A DNA stretch of 64,000 bases from Dugong dugon (GCA_030035585.1 CM057468.1:54246145-54310144); one strand, 5' to 3'; shown: positions 33,689 through 46,165, counted from the stretch's first letter. The notes: generated by a model from the letters alone, not told the origin. Translations and numbers: made by a program.

Positions 33689-34062
33689 GCTCTGAGACTA
33701 TAGACCTAAGATGCCCTTCGGAACTGAAACTGAAGCCATTCCCAGAGACCATCCTTCAACCAAACCATAGGCAGGCCCATAAAATAAACAATAACACCCA
33801 AGAGAAACGTGTTCCTTAGAACAATCAATTGTACGAGATCAAAAGGGCAACATTTGCCTAAAAGCAAAGATGAGACGGCAGGAAGGGATAGCAGTTCAGG
33901 ACAAAAGGAAATGGGGAAACTAGGACGGAAATGGAGGGAGTGTTAGCACATTGTGGGGAATGAAACCAATGTCATGGAACACTTTATGTATAAACTTATC
34001 AAATGGGAAACTAGTTTGCTCTGTAAACTTGCACCTAATGCACAATAAAAACATTAAAAAAA
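33689..34062 (+). mobile_element. 5'-truncated L1 (3'UTR only), plus strand
   Basis: A perfect 14-bp TSD 'aatcatctccacca' at 33675-33688 and 34063-34076. The text shares 'actgaaactgaagccattcc' and 'acctaatgcacaataaaaac' with the L1 3'UTR at 55733-57030. It ends in a poly(A) tail. Only 374 bp were copied. Confidence 0.92.
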
Positions 34063-34169
34063 AATCATCTCCACCAATAACTAGGCCACATTCATACTAT
34101 GTGGATTTAAAAAAGTAACAAGGTAATGCCACCCCAACATGTACTACATTACCCTGGAGATAGCTAAAT

Positions 34170-34495
34170 TTAGCATTTATACTTGCTGTACTCTGATTCT
34201 GGAATGCTTTTCCCTCAGATACTCAACATGCCTTACTTCCTCACTTCTTTCAGTCTTTACTTAAATGTCTTTTCCTCAGAAAGACTCTCCTGGAACACCA
34301 TAAAACAGCAACCCATCACTAGATATCAACTTGCCCTGCTTATTTTTCTCACTAACATTTATTGCTACCTGACGTCTGTTTCCACTCCCATGCCCTCTTC
34401 TAGAATGCAGCCTTCATGAGGAAGGGGACTTTTTAATCCCAGTGCCTTGAATAGTGCCTGGAACACTGTAGGAAATATTTGATGAATGAATGATT
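34170..34495 (+). mobile_element. L2 3' end, plus strand
   Basis: 'tctggaatgcttttccctca', 'cttacttaaatgtctt'-type text, 'gtgccttgaatagtgcctgg' and a 'tgatgaatgaatg' end follow L2. Confidence 0.75.
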
Positions 34496-35455
34496 CTATA
34501 TCTCTCTGAAAAATTGTAATTCCATCATCTCTTATTCCCACATTTGACATTCAAAAAAGAATTAGTAATTATCCTCATTAGTTAAAGACAGATACCCATT
34601 ACACTTCCCCACATGAGTTCAGGCATCTCTCAAGAAGGAGACACTAATTCCTTACAAAGTGGGTATGTTCTCCTTTTTCCTGTTTGTTCTGTTTTTGACT
34701 CGGTGCTTTTCCTTTTCATCACATGTGGATTACTATGCCCTGAGCAACTTCTTCTCACATATGATTTTATATGAGTTCAGTTAGGAAAATCGCGTGTCAT
34801 TCTAATCACCCCTTTGCAGCTATTAGCACAGGAGAAGCTTACTGGCCCCCAACCACACCCCATCAGACACAGACCCCACCCTTCATCATTCTGAAGATGG
34901 CTGGCTTCCACCTCATAGGAACGTTATGCAAGGGATGCCAGTGGTGGAAAAGCACAGAGAGAGAATTTCAATTCTTTTTCTAAAATATCTTAACTTGTAT
35001 TTGTCTGTTTTGTGACCATATACAACCCCACTAAGCAGAAACATCAAGGATTCAATGGCTAACTTTTTCAGAAAATGTTGACTCCATGACTACATTTTGA
35101 GAAATCAAGAGCCTGCTTCTAAAGAGCACATCAAGGAGCAGATTTGAAAGCAGGTTCAGTGAAATGTCTAACCTCTTTACCCTCCCTTCGAGCCCTTTCA
35201 GGGCAACCTAGCTTATCAGTGAGCTGAGCTGCCAGGGATATATACGCAGGAGGGTAAAACAGACAACTCATTTTCTTTTTAAAGGGACGGCAGTGCACAA
35301 GTGACTCTCTCACTCACTCAACTTATTCTGTCATCATTACCTTGAGAAAATAACTTATTTCTATCTCAAAGATAATTCTCTCTATGTGACACGTTATAAC
35401 TAGGCAGGCTCTGAGGTTCTTTAGAGAAAGAGTGTTCTGAGAATGTTCAATGTAC
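34496..35455. other. Unique DNA
   Basis: No repeat or exon recognised. Short frames only. Confidence 0.4.
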
Positions 35456-35456
35456 C

Positions 35457-35642
35457 AAAAAACCAAAACCCACCGCTGCTGAGTTGATTCCGACTCATAG
35501 CAACGCCATAGGGTTTCCGAGGCTGTCAGTCTGTACGGAAGCAGACTGCCACATCTTTCTCCCTCAGAGTGGCTGGTGGTTTCAAATCGAAGACCTTCTG
35601 GTTAGCAGTCAAGCGCTTTAACGACTACGCCATCAGTGCTCC
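35457..35642 (-). mobile_element. Afrotherian SINE, minus strand
   Basis: 'accgctgctgagttgattcc' to 'acgactacgccatcagtgct' with 'cc' at the end. Full-length. Confidence 0.88.
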
Positions 35643-38600
35643 TTATTAAATATACAGAGTCCTTAAATAGCTTAGTAAACATATAGATTACAGATAATTT
35701 AGCATATTGCTATGATATACCATTCATTTGGGACCAGATACATAGAAAGAAGTCAGAATTTTGCTGCAGTGACTCAACAAATTCCCAGATATGCTCTTCT
35801 GCACAAAGAATAGATAAGTGTATAATTAAATAAAGTAAATGTTTTCAAAGTTCCTTTAGAAAAGAGACAAAGGATAGGTCAACCAAGTAACACAGGTTTC
35901 TACTATATGGTGTAAATTGCCATCAAGAATATGAGTGAAAAGAATGTTCAAATCACGTTTGATGTAGAATTCCTTGACACTGTGAGCACATAGACTCAAT
36001 TGTCCTCTGATACTTACTGTTGGATACTCCAAAGTTCCAGTCTGGATGGTACCATCATACAGCAGATAACCTCATTTCAAAGTATTGCTGAGTTAGCATT
36101 CCTAAGAACACTTCTTTTTCCTCTCCGATATCTTCTTTTGAAATTTTCCAATTTTATGAATACGTGTGCAAATAGGAAACGACACTTTTTTGAACATTCA
36201 TGAAATCATTGTAGTTGCTTATGATGAAAATGGCACATCATCTTACTAATGACTTCTCCTTGATGGTTATATACCGGGAACCATATGGCACACATTATTA
36301 CCTGAATGTTCATCTGATATCAGACTACTTTGGGTCTACATTCGCATAATTTCTGTCCAGTTGCATGTATTTAATAGATGAGATCTTTTAAATTACGCAT
36401 ACATGTACACACCGGGTACTGTATAGAGATCTGAAACATTTTTTAAAAGTAAACTTGGCTATCAGTTTTCAAAGGAAAGATTTGAAAACCTTCTGCTTCA
36501 GATAAGAGTGTAAACCTTTGGAAGACTGGTATCTTTTAGAAACCACGAAGTCTAAGAAAGAAAAAAAAATACAACTATTAAAATGCACACACACTGCTGG
36601 CTGGCACTGTTGTGACAGGCAGCAGTATCAGCGTCAGTCAATTATCTTCACAAATGCCTCTTGTGCTAATGAGCACTCACAAAAATCAGCAGACTTTTCT
36701 GGCAAGGAGAAAAGATCAGTTTCATTGCTTGCAGAACTAATTCAGGGTACAAAAGTGAAGGCTCCGCCATCGCTGCCTCTTTTACTGCTCCTTTTGTAAA
36801 GGCTTTTGATGTGCACTGAAGAGCTGGGCCTGTGTTTGTGCCTCTTCATCCCCAGTTCATTGCCTGCCATTAACATACATATCCATATGAAAAGTTCGGT
36901 AAGTCACTAACAGCTGTCCAGAAAGGAGTTTGAGAAGGAAAGGGAAAAAAAAGACCTATTCCTTCTCAAAATGCTGACAATACTATTTAGCCCCTTTTTG
37001 GCAATGATATACCTAACTTTTTAAAGCCGCCTTTCACTAAAAAACGGACTAGGCATAATACAACATTCAAACACATAGTGATTTTCATTTTGAAACAGTC
37101 ATTTGCTGTATTCACGAAAAAAAAAAAAGTCTATAGTTACCAGATGCAAAGGAAATCCATCATTCATGATACATATGTATATGGCGGGGACACACACATA
37201 CACACACACACACATGCTCACTCTATATTGTTTTTGCAGGACACTAAATAACCTCACATCTTCTATGTAACCCAGAGGAAAATCTCCTATAGCAGATGCT
37301 CTTGACTGGTTTTATGCCCATTGCCTTCTTCACTTTATGAGAATGACAGTTATCTATGGTCGATTTGTTGTCAATGGATAGTATGATAGTAAAAGAAAAG
37401 ACTATCAAACCTGCACCACAAAACTAAAAATAAAAACAGAGAGATTTAATAATTTCTCTTTAAATGAGTTGCTGAAGATTTCTTCCAGGAAAAAAAAAAA
37501 AAAAGACAAATCATAGAAACTGATAGGTCATGATTTTGAACATGGGAGAGTCGTATTACACAAATTCAAGTTTGAAAAGTTCATTTGAAGTAGCTGAAGA
37601 ATTTTGTCTTAGTAATCTTTACTAAAGGAACACTTTACTAACAAAGAAAGTGGGAAGTTCACCTAGGATTTATCTTACAAGGGGAAAAAAATTAGCTTTC
37701 CTTTAAGTAGAGGTTGTGAGAGCCAGGTGGGGAGAAATAGATTTTAAATTAAGTGAGAAAAGGCCTATCCCAATCATTTGGTATGTAGCTTAGTTTTGTC
37801 GAATTCGGGAGGAAAGCATTTGACGGATAAATGCTTTTCCTTCTAAGCCCTGGAGTTCATGACCCTGAGGCCATCTCGAGGCACACATCGCACCCAACAT
37901 TTGCTAGGTCTGAGCTAGAAAATAAGACAAGGTAAATCTGTGTCAATTATCAAGGTCTGACATAGTTTAAAAGAAGGACTGTTTTCTTCTTCCTTCCTTC
38001 CTTTCTCTCTTTCTTTCTTTCCGTCTCCCTTAAATCAGAATCTAAATGCCAGGACCGACTACTAGCTCCCAATTCTATGAAGATTTTATTCCTGTACGGA
38101 TCCTCCCATCGTGCAAAAAAACACTTGCGCTGTATAAAAACCAAGACTTTAATCCCACTTGTTGCTCCCCTCCACCCGCCTTTTTTTTTTTTTTTTTCAG
38201 TTTCTAGTCTCTTTTCCGCAGTATCTCTCCCAGATCAGTCACGAAAAATCTTTAACTTCGCCTATTTTGATCTGAAAATTAAATCTTATTTATTATGCAT
38301 CCTGTTTGTTGTCCTTGAAGAACCCCAGCATTCATTTAAAGGGGTCCAGAATGACTTCTTAAACACATTTCTCTCTTTGCTGCAATTAAACAAAGTGGAG
38401 CTGTGATTAGTCCTCCCCAGGGGGGAAAGAAAAAGACACCCTTGAATCAAAATTGGGGGACCTGGCTGGGCATTATTGCCTCACAATGCAGGAGTTTATT
38501 GCTGAAACCTGCTTATCCCCTAGCTCCGCACTCCATGGGAACTTCAGTCAGGTGGAAAGTTATTCTCTTCTCTGCCGAAGCAGCTTGAAGGATCGTAAGA

Positions 38601-39300
38601 CCCGCTAAAGCCCCTAAAGCTCTTCCTAGTAACTGAGACATTTAGGATAATCTTTATGGGAGTTTTGCATGAGCTTCTGCTTTTTGTCACACTTAGAAGG
38701 AGAGTTAATGATGAGCTTTCACTGGCTTCTCTCTCTCTCTCTCTTTTTTAAATCTAAGCCAAAAAGCGCCTGTTTAAGTTAAGTACCACCTCCCTCCAGC
38801 CCTTGGGAAACCACTCAAGAGGGCTTTGCTTGGCTCTGTGTTCATGACACATAATGAAAACAATTTTACGCTGTGGAGGGAAGTATTGGGCAATTACTGA
38901 TGTAACCGCCACCTGCAGTAGCGAGCCCTGGCTGCAGCATTGCGCGGTTCATGAATATTTTATGGTGTGGTGTTATTTTGAATGGCTGGGGCAGGTGAAG
39001 GGGGCTGAGGGTGTAATAAGTAACTCTGCTGGAGGCTGTGTAGCTGCTCTGTTTCCCCCGCAGAGCCCACAGTGTAACACCAAGAAGCATCCTGACCCCG
39101 CCTGGATCCACGCGAGAGCAGCTGAGGCTGAGGCCAGATGATGTGACAAGTCACGGTGGGCACCCTTTACAAACCCTTGTCTGCCGATTTTACACCTAAT
39201 GTCCGGCTTGAAAAGCCCCAGCATCAATCTTGTCTGATTTAATTTGATAAATTAAGTGTGGATAAGTATTAAATGAGAATTTTGTAATGGAGAAAACTTG
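35643..39300. other. Repeat-poor block, second candidate conserved non-coding cluster
   Basis: About 3.7 kb with only simple repeats: CA at 37191-37215, CTTT/CCTT at 37986-38030, a T-run at 38180-38197 and CT at 38727-38748. It includes the near-palindrome GTGCTAATGAGCAC at 36663-36676 and a moderately GC-rich stretch at 38860-39240 followed by 'taatttgataaattaagtg' (homeodomain-like). Overlapping frames at 38854-39227 on both strands have no domain. The lack of transposons in such a repeat-dense window is the main clue to constraint. Confidence 0.5.
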
Positions 39301-41168
39301 TCCTTCCTTTTTAATCCAGTTAAGATAGTATGGGAGAAGCCCTAAAAAATATAAGGCAATGGCTAGAGAAAGCAAAGTAAAGAAAGAATCACTTTTTACT
39401 TTTATGACATTACATCCATGTAGAAGTCAAATGAAAATGCTACTCTCATGTTCTGGTGTTTGCATGTGAAATACATACAATCCTATACACTTGTATCTAC
39501 CACCGTATGTACGTATTTTATATAAGGCTTAAAAATACAGGGAAGATATAGGGATTGCAACATGTTTAATACAACACAGCCATGGAGAACTGTTCATGGA
39601 TAGGTGGAATATTTTGAGTATCATTTCCTTTTTCAAATGTTATTTTCCTAACAGAAAATGTCAAGAATTTAAATCGAGTATCCTAGCATAAAGAAGACAT
39701 CTCTAGCATTTCAGACTTTGTGGTTCTTTCTACAGGCATATTTAAGATTTCAGACACAAAAATCATATTGTATATGATCAAAGTACAAGCAATATAAAAA
39801 TTATTTTACATGACAGGTACATTCCTACAGAATGAAACGGCATAAACAAACACTAGTTACCTAGACAGACAGTTGATGTAAATTCAAAACAATGCCATGT
39901 GAGACTCTATTAAATGTTCTTCTTAAAATTTGTTGTTTTTTTAGAATGATAGAGAAAAGGCTGGGAAGGCTGTACATTAGACTTCACACTGGATAGCTTT
40001 TTAGAAGAGAACGTCCTTAGAAAAAGATACAAAAATTTACAGAATCCTTGGGCACAAAACAGCCTAGAGAACAGAAATCCTGCACAGAGGCACAGGAGGA
40101 ACAGGTAGCTGACTCGACAGTCTTGGAATAATGTTGGGCAACAGAGGAATTGCCAGTGACAATCTGACGATTATAAAAGATACTCTTTAATGTTGGTAAG
40201 TGGTACTTTTATAGGTATGGTCATAACATTTCATAACATTAATTTTGATCTTGTATCAGAATGAAACAATGTGGTGATATGTTAAATTTTCCATTTTAAC
40301 ATTCACCTTGTAGTAGAATATTGAAATACCACTGTTTCAAATGGTCAGCAATCCCATTTGCACCTCAAAAATAATCAAATCAGGATGACAAAGATGGTAA
40401 GTGTTTATACAATCTGGGCATGAACCACTTAATCAAATGGCAGTACATTACCTAAATTCTCATCTTATTATTCAATATTGGCATCACTATCTAGTGTGTC
40501 CATTGGAAGAATTGTCTCAACTTACTTCAATATGCCATCTATAGTCTATACAAAAGGTATGGTGGCACTCCTTTTTAAATATCGGTACTTTTCATTAACG
40601 AAGAGGAAATGATGACATCAGATGATCTTGATAAATAATGTCACTGTGTGACACTTTCTTCTCAAACAGGTTGAATTCAAGAGAAATGCAATAAAATATC
40701 AGCGTTAGTATAGTGATAGTAATAGAAATTAACATATATTCAAGAAACCCCCAAATATTTAATTTTATCTCACTATATATATTTTTCTGCTTCATAAAGT
40801 ATGTTAAAGGTGCCCTGATTCAACAATTTTATAAAGATTAAATTATAAACATGCAGTAAATTTCGGATTCTTATAATTAGATTTTTAGCTTAAGAGATGT
40901 TAAACTCTGTATGTAAACGACATTATTTAAAAGCCTGTCTTCTAAAAGAAAATTGCTGTTTGACAATTCTATAGAATATTCAAGAAAGGTAATTATACTG
41001 CTCTGGTTGTTAAAGATGCAGGTGTTGAATAAAGTCACTGCTTCAGTTTTTGCAGAAAACTCCAAAGAGGAAGAGAAAGGAGACCAATGACATGAGTCCA
41101 TTGCCAAATCTTTACCTTCAGAATGTTGGTTCATATTGTCTCCCTCTCCTCACATAGGTAATACAATA
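39301..41168. other. AT-rich DNA without recognised repeats
   Basis: No exon or clear transposon. Minus frames at 40595-40795 and 40877-41134 have no domain. Some of this may be old, unrecognisable repeat. Confidence 0.4.
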
Positions 41169-42370
41169 CACCCATTCCTCACTTATGGACATGGTTAGGT
41201 TCCAAAGACCAGGCTGTTGTGTGAAAATTGGCATTTTTTGAAAATGGAGGATTTTTTTCTGTTTTCAGACCATCCATTTGTTTGGTTTTTTTTAGAAAAC
41301 ATGATCACAGAGATAATAACAGCTAAGATTTACTGATATGTTCATCACTGTGACAGAGATGGAGGACTGGAGGAGACAAAACTGTATAAAGCTGGACTGT
41401 GCGACTGGAGGGTCCACAGCTTAACCGGTTCGGCTCACTTTGGGTTGCCATTAAACTCGCCTGCATTTCTTCCAAACCCTCTCTCCAGTGCCTCTTTCTT
41501 TCCTCTCTTCCCACCCCACAGCAATTTTGAGCTGCAGGGCCTAAGGCCCATAGGAGCTGGGAACCCAGAACCAGTGCCTACTGGCTCAGTTCTGCCTGCG
41601 TATCCGCAGGAGGCTGGCCCCACATAACAGCTGGACATAGTGTCCCACCTGGCAGGAGGAGCAAAGGGTGCCAGGCAGACGGGCCCAGCTTCCTGGAGGC
41701 TGCCGGGAGGGCCTCCTCGAAGGAGGGGACACTCCAAAGCTGTTGCCGCCATGTGTGCCGCCTTGCCTCCTGTCTTAGTTATCTAGTGCTGCTGTAACAG
41801 AAATACCACAAGTGGATGGTTTTAACAAAGAGAAGTTTATTTCCTTACAGTAAAGTAGGCTAAAAGTCCAAATTCAGGGTGTCAGCTCCAGGGGAAGGCT
41901 TTCTTTCTCTTGGCCTTCTCATCAGTGTTCCCGCCGGACTAGGAGCTTCTCGGCACAGAGACCCCAGTACAAAGGACATGCTCTGCTCTTGGCACTGCTT
42001 CCTTGATGGTATGAGGTCCCGCACTCTCTGCTTGCTTTGCTTTCCTTTTATCTAGAGAGAGAAAAGGTGGTGCAGGCCACACCCCAGGGAAACTCCCTTA
42101 ACATTGGATCAGGGATGTGACCTGGGTAAAGGTGGTGCTACAATCCCACCCTAATCCTCTTTAACATAAAATTACAATCACAAAATGGAGGCCAACCACA
42201 CAATTCTGGGAATCCTGGCCCAGCCAAATTGATACACACATTTTTTGAGGGACATAATTCAAACCATGACACCTCCTCAATGCTCAAAATAGTCAGATAG
42301 TAGATACTTTACTATTGTCGTAAATATGAAATTTCGGATAATGAGATAGTCAATAAGTGAAGAGTAGGTG
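41169..42370. mobile_element. DNA transposon with TA target duplication, split by a solo LTR
   Basis: The left end 'cacccattcctcacttatgg' and the reversed right end 'cacctactcttcacttattg' are matching terminal inverted repeats of about 22 bp with four mismatches. TA dinucleotides flank both ends (41167-41168, 42371-42372), as in Tc1/mariner elements. Without the LTR (41771-42271) and its 5-bp TSD the element is about 700 bp. No transposase domain is recognisable, so it is non-autonomous. Confidence 0.65.
41771..42271 (-). mobile_element. Solo LTR, MaLR/ERVL-like, minus strand
   Basis: Starts TGTCTTAG, ends CCATGACA, 501 bp, with a perfect 5-bp TSD 'cctcc' at 41766-41770 and 42272-42276. It is closely similar along its length to the LTR at 7252-7772. 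No internal viral region remains, consistent with LTR-LTR recombination. Confidence 0.92.
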
Positions 42371-42859
42371 TATGAACAGGAAGAAAAATTCTCAGCCAAA
42401 CCACCAATACTGATAAACTGAGATGAAAGAAAGAAGATATCTTTGTAAAATCCATATGGACACTGCTGCTATGTTCAAATCAGGTATTGAAACAAAATAC
42501 CAACAGAAAGGGAAGACCATTTGAAAAGAATCAAAAGCCATATAATAAAATAAAGACAAACGAATGACCACAGAAAAAAAGTGTCTTGATTGACCCAGTT
42601 TTACAGAAACCTTTAGGGCCTTTTTTTTTTTTTTTTTTAAATCTGTTTGTTTACTCAAGCACAGGTAACACTTGCAACGTTAACTAAATTATTTAATTCC
42701 ACTTTAATTTCTTATAATATTAAGAAATGTTGGGCCTAGGGAAGCCCTAAATGCCTTTATTTGATTGATGAGTAAATCAATGTTCATGGACAATAGAGCT
42801 TAGGACACCAAATGTGCACGTGTGTGTGTGCTTGTACATATGTTCACGCATAAGCACAA

Positions 42860-42884
42860 GCACACACACACACACACACACACA
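42860..42884. repeat. (CA)n microsatellite
   Basis: About 12 uninterrupted CA units following GT-rich text at 42815-42835. Confidence 0.85.
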
Positions 42885-43492
42885 TTCTGAGTGGCAGTGT
42901 TGTTGGAATGGACGTTCTAAGGGATATTGAACCCTTAGCTCAACAGCAACCACAAGGCCGAGCTTATTGTTCCTTTTCTGAATTTGAATATAAGAAGGCT
43001 CTAAAAGACAATCATGTTATTTTACGTAGGATGAAGAACAGAAATTAGCAGATTACGGGTCAATAAGAACTAAACCTGAAATAAGACAAGAACACCAAGA
43101 TTTCAGGTGTTGGGAACGTTAGTCACCTCTTGGCCTTTCCCGAGATCTTAGAACATATCTTAGAGTTGTATTTGAATTGAAAAAGAAAAGGTGGGCACCG
43201 TAAACATCTTTTTAAAAGTCTCTAAACTATTTCTATATTTTTAAAAGATTTAAGAAAAGAACAGGAAAGTCACACACGACTTTCTCTTACTCCAGCTGAA
43301 AGGATGTCAGACAATCTTTCACAAGCCCTTGATTTTACTGAATGTCTTTTGTCCCCATTCTATTTCCCATCAGAATGTTTCCTCTTCTATCAAATAGCTG
43401 AAATCCCATCCCTTCTACTAGTCATTCTTCAATATCTCCAGCCACTAAACTCCTACAGTACTTACTACTTAGTGCACCTATTTTAGCCCTTA

Positions 43493-43700
43493 ATTACTGT
43501 ATTTTTAAGCAAATAATGCACACATCCTACATTTGTTTGCCAACTGTGCCCTCTCCCCATGAGGTGTTTTGTAAGCATGCTATGCTAATTTTTTTTTTTT
43601 ACATGTTGCTGTAAAAAAGATGAGAATGCCTTGCGGAGGAGAGGGCATGGTTGGCAAACAAATATAGAATGCGTGTGTTATTTACATAAAATATGGTAAT
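43493..43700. mobile_element. Palindromic MITE-like element (about 90-bp arms)
   Basis: The left arm (43493-43580) and right arm (43612-43700) are reverse complements over most of their length. Shared cores are 'atttgtttgccaac' and 'tgccctctcc'. The ends read 'attactgtatttt' and 'aaaatatggtaat'. A T-run (43591-43600) lies in the loop. The shape is that of a snap-back MITE. No target duplication can be fixed. Confidence 0.7.
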
Positions 43701-43756
43701 GCAGACAAGTTATTACTTAGCTCTTTCAGATATGTTTATAGACTATAGTGTGAATG

Positions 43757-43968
43757 GAGTCCCTGGGTGGTGCAAACGGTTAACAAGCTTGGCTGCTAAC
43801 CAAAAGGTTGGAGGTTAGAGTCCATACAAAGGCACCTCAAAAGAAAGGCCTGGAGATCTGCTTCTGAAAATCAATCATTGAAAACCCTATGGAGCTCAGT
43901 TCTGTTCTGACACACTTGGGATCGCCATGAATATGAGTCACCTTGAGGGCAATTTGTTTTTTTTTTTT
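43757..43968 (+). mobile_element. Afrotherian SINE ('cctcaaaagaaagg' subfamily), plus strand
   Basis: 'ggagtccctgggtggtgcaa' through 'atgaatatgagtcaccttga', with a T-rich end. Confidence 0.88.
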
Positions 43969-44034
43969 AGAGTATGAAAAGTGACCCCTAGAGTTGTGTG
44001 GTGCAATGGCCCTTGTATGCATGAGTCTATGTTC

Positions 44035-44095
44035 CCTAGTAAAACTCTTAGCTCCTTAAAGGCAAAGGGTATATTTTTCAGATTATTGTGATGTA
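44035..44095 (+). mobile_element. Short L2 fragment, plus strand
   Basis: 'actcttagctccttaaaggc' and 'aaagggtatatttt' fit the L2 3' region. The fragment is short and uncertain. Confidence 0.4.
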
Positions 44096-44254
44096 CCCCC
44101 ACACTTCCACCCCACTACTATGCTTTCTTAGTGCTCTTCCCATATCCTGATGGTCAATTAAAACAAGCTTACTAGCTTGAGTCTAATCCATTTCTTCCAC
44201 TTTTCATTTTTATATAATAGCCTACATTCACAAGATGATATCCACAAATAATAA

Positions 44255-44412
44255 CTCCTTGATTCCCACAGTCTTATCAGAAAAGCAGGGAAACCCTTTT
44301 ATCTTGGTTTTACACACTAGGAAATGGAGGCTCTGAAAGTGGCAGAATCTAAACTCTGTCCTCTTGACTCCCTATCCAGTGCTCTTGCTACTCTCCCATG
44401 CTGCCTCTCTAA
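44255..44412 (-). mobile_element. MIR-type SINE, minus strand
   Basis: 'ttttacacactaggaaatgg', 'aggctctgaaagtggcagaa' and 'tgctcttgctactctcccat' match the reversed MIR/MIR3 layout. Confidence 0.6.
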
Positions 44413-45104
44413 CGTCTGTTTTTACAGAGAATTTGACTTAAAGAACTGAAAGTATCTGCATATTGGCCAAAGCAGGGTTTGAGAATGCTGCTTCTCCCAG
44501 GCCAGGGCAGAGTCTGAGGCAAAGGCATTAACAAAACAGCTGCTGCTGTATTACTTTTCTTGAAAAGGAACCGAACTCTGTGCTGGGAGTGGGGTGGGGC
44601 AGTGGGGTGTCATTATGGTTGATGGACTAGAAGATCCAAGAGTCCTTTTGAAGTAGGTCTTGGACCGCCCCAACTATCTTTAGTGACATCTACTGCTAGA
44701 AAAAAAACTGCCAGAGAAATGTAGACGTAATGGTGATAGCTTTAGACACGGATGGCTTTTCTTCTCATAACCAGAAATACCATGAGAACCTCAATGGGCA
44801 GAAAATTTGAAGTTCTTTCCATGGTACTTACACAAAGGAAAACTGGCTTTCAGCTAATGATGAAAACATGTTGGTTATGATTTCTCCTTTGAAGTCCAGC
44901 TTCCCTAAAACAAGACTTCAGGAAATAGCACGTAGGTGTCATGAAGTTTTTATTAACCTCTGTAGTGCAGTTGGCCCCCTGTATTTACTCTAAATCTTTT
45001 TAGGTCGGAGCAACTGCACCATTTCATGTGAACAACAACCTTAGTCAACATTGCACCAAAATTCTAGAACATTCTGCTGTTTTCTGGAGAACGCAATCCT
45101 ACTT

Positions 45105-45512
45105 CTCTAAACTTATCTGCCTTTGCCCTAGCTCAGTACACTCCAGCTACACAGATTCTTTCTGTTCCTCAAACATGCCGAGTTTGTTCCTGACTTAGGG
45201 TCTCTGCACTTGCTATTCCCTTGGAAGAGAATGGTTTTCCCTAGATTATCTGGCTGACATCATCTTTTCATACAGGTCTTCGATAAAAACTCTCTTCTCA
45301 GAGACAGTATTATTTAAAGTTGTCTGCCAGCTGTCACAGCATCTTATTTAATCTCAACAACAGTCATCACTATCTGAAATAGTTTATTTTTTTATTGTCT
45401 TTCTCCTACCACTTCATGAGAGTCTTGTCTGTCTTTTTGACTGCTAATTCCCAGTGCCTAAAACAGTACCCGTCACATAAACATTGCTGAGTGTGTGTGA
45501 ATGAATAGTTTG
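45105..45512 (+). mobile_element. L2 3' region, plus strand
   Basis: 'agctcagtacactccagcta', 'ctctgcacttgctattccct', 'cacttcatgagagtcttgtc' and 'gtgtgtgtgaatgaata' fit L2. Confidence 0.75.
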
Positions 45513-45529
45513 AGTAAAGAATTCACAAT

Positions 45530-45770
45530 TAACATTATATTCCATTACATTTGTTTAGCACTTTACAATTTACAAAATGTGTTCACTTATGTCATTTATC
45601 CTTCTGATAATCCTGCGCGGTGGATTAAGTGTCCTATGTTATGCCCAGTTTTGGTCATGACATTTGAATCCCAGAGCAGTTAGCAAATTGCCTTTGGAAT
45701 AGGAAAGCTGAGACCGGACTCAGAGTTTTCTGATGATCCTATTCTTTCCACTACTCTAGCAGAAAGGATA
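45530..45770 (-). mobile_element. MIR-type SINE, minus strand
   Basis: 'tagcactttacaatttacaa', 'tcatttatccttctgataat' and 'tctttccactactctagc' fit reversed MIR. Confidence 0.7.
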
Positions 45771-45828
45771 GATTTAGAAAGAAAATAACAAGAGAGTCCA
45801 TTTTATCCTTTGCGGTGGGTAAATTAAG

Positions 45829-46038
45829 GTTCCTGCGTTGTGCAAATGGTTTGTACTCTACTAATGGAAAGGTTAGCGATTTGAACTCACTCAGCAGGGA
45901 CAAGAAAAAAAGGCTTGGCAATTTTTTTCCATAAAGATTACTGCCAAGAAAACCTTATGGGCAGTTCTACTCTGTCACTTGAGGTCACCATGAGTTGGAA
46001 TTGACTTGACAGCAACAGGTCTGGTTTTTTGTTTTGTT
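45829..46038 (+). mobile_element. Afrotherian SINE, plus strand, with TSD
   Basis: 'aaggttcctgcgttgtgcaa' through 'gttggaattgacttgacagc'. The flanks 'gtgggtaaattaa' and 'gtaggtaaatgaa' match in 11 of 13. Confidence 0.85.
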
Positions 46039-46096
46039 TTTAGTAGGTAAATGAAATGCCAAAATCCTCTATAATCTTCACTGAAAAACACAACAA

Positions 46097-46165
46097 AACT
46101 TGAATAAACAAGCACACACACACACAAGATAGATAAATAGGTAGGTAGGTAGCTGGGTAGATAGA
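46097..46165. repeat. CA then GATA/GTAG microsatellite
   Basis: CA repeats (about 46110-46126) followed by 'agatagataaataggtaggt'. Confidence 0.8.

Noticed and set aside
38854-39227. Possible exon: overlapping frames of 67-95 codons in the GC-richer part of the second repeat-poor block
   Set aside because: Frames are open on both strands, with no domain and no clear paired splice sites. Conserved non-coding DNA explains it better.
46130-46165. Direct repeats that might suggest a CRISPR-like array
   Set aside because: They are GATA/GTAG microsatellite units without spacers, in a mammalian genome.
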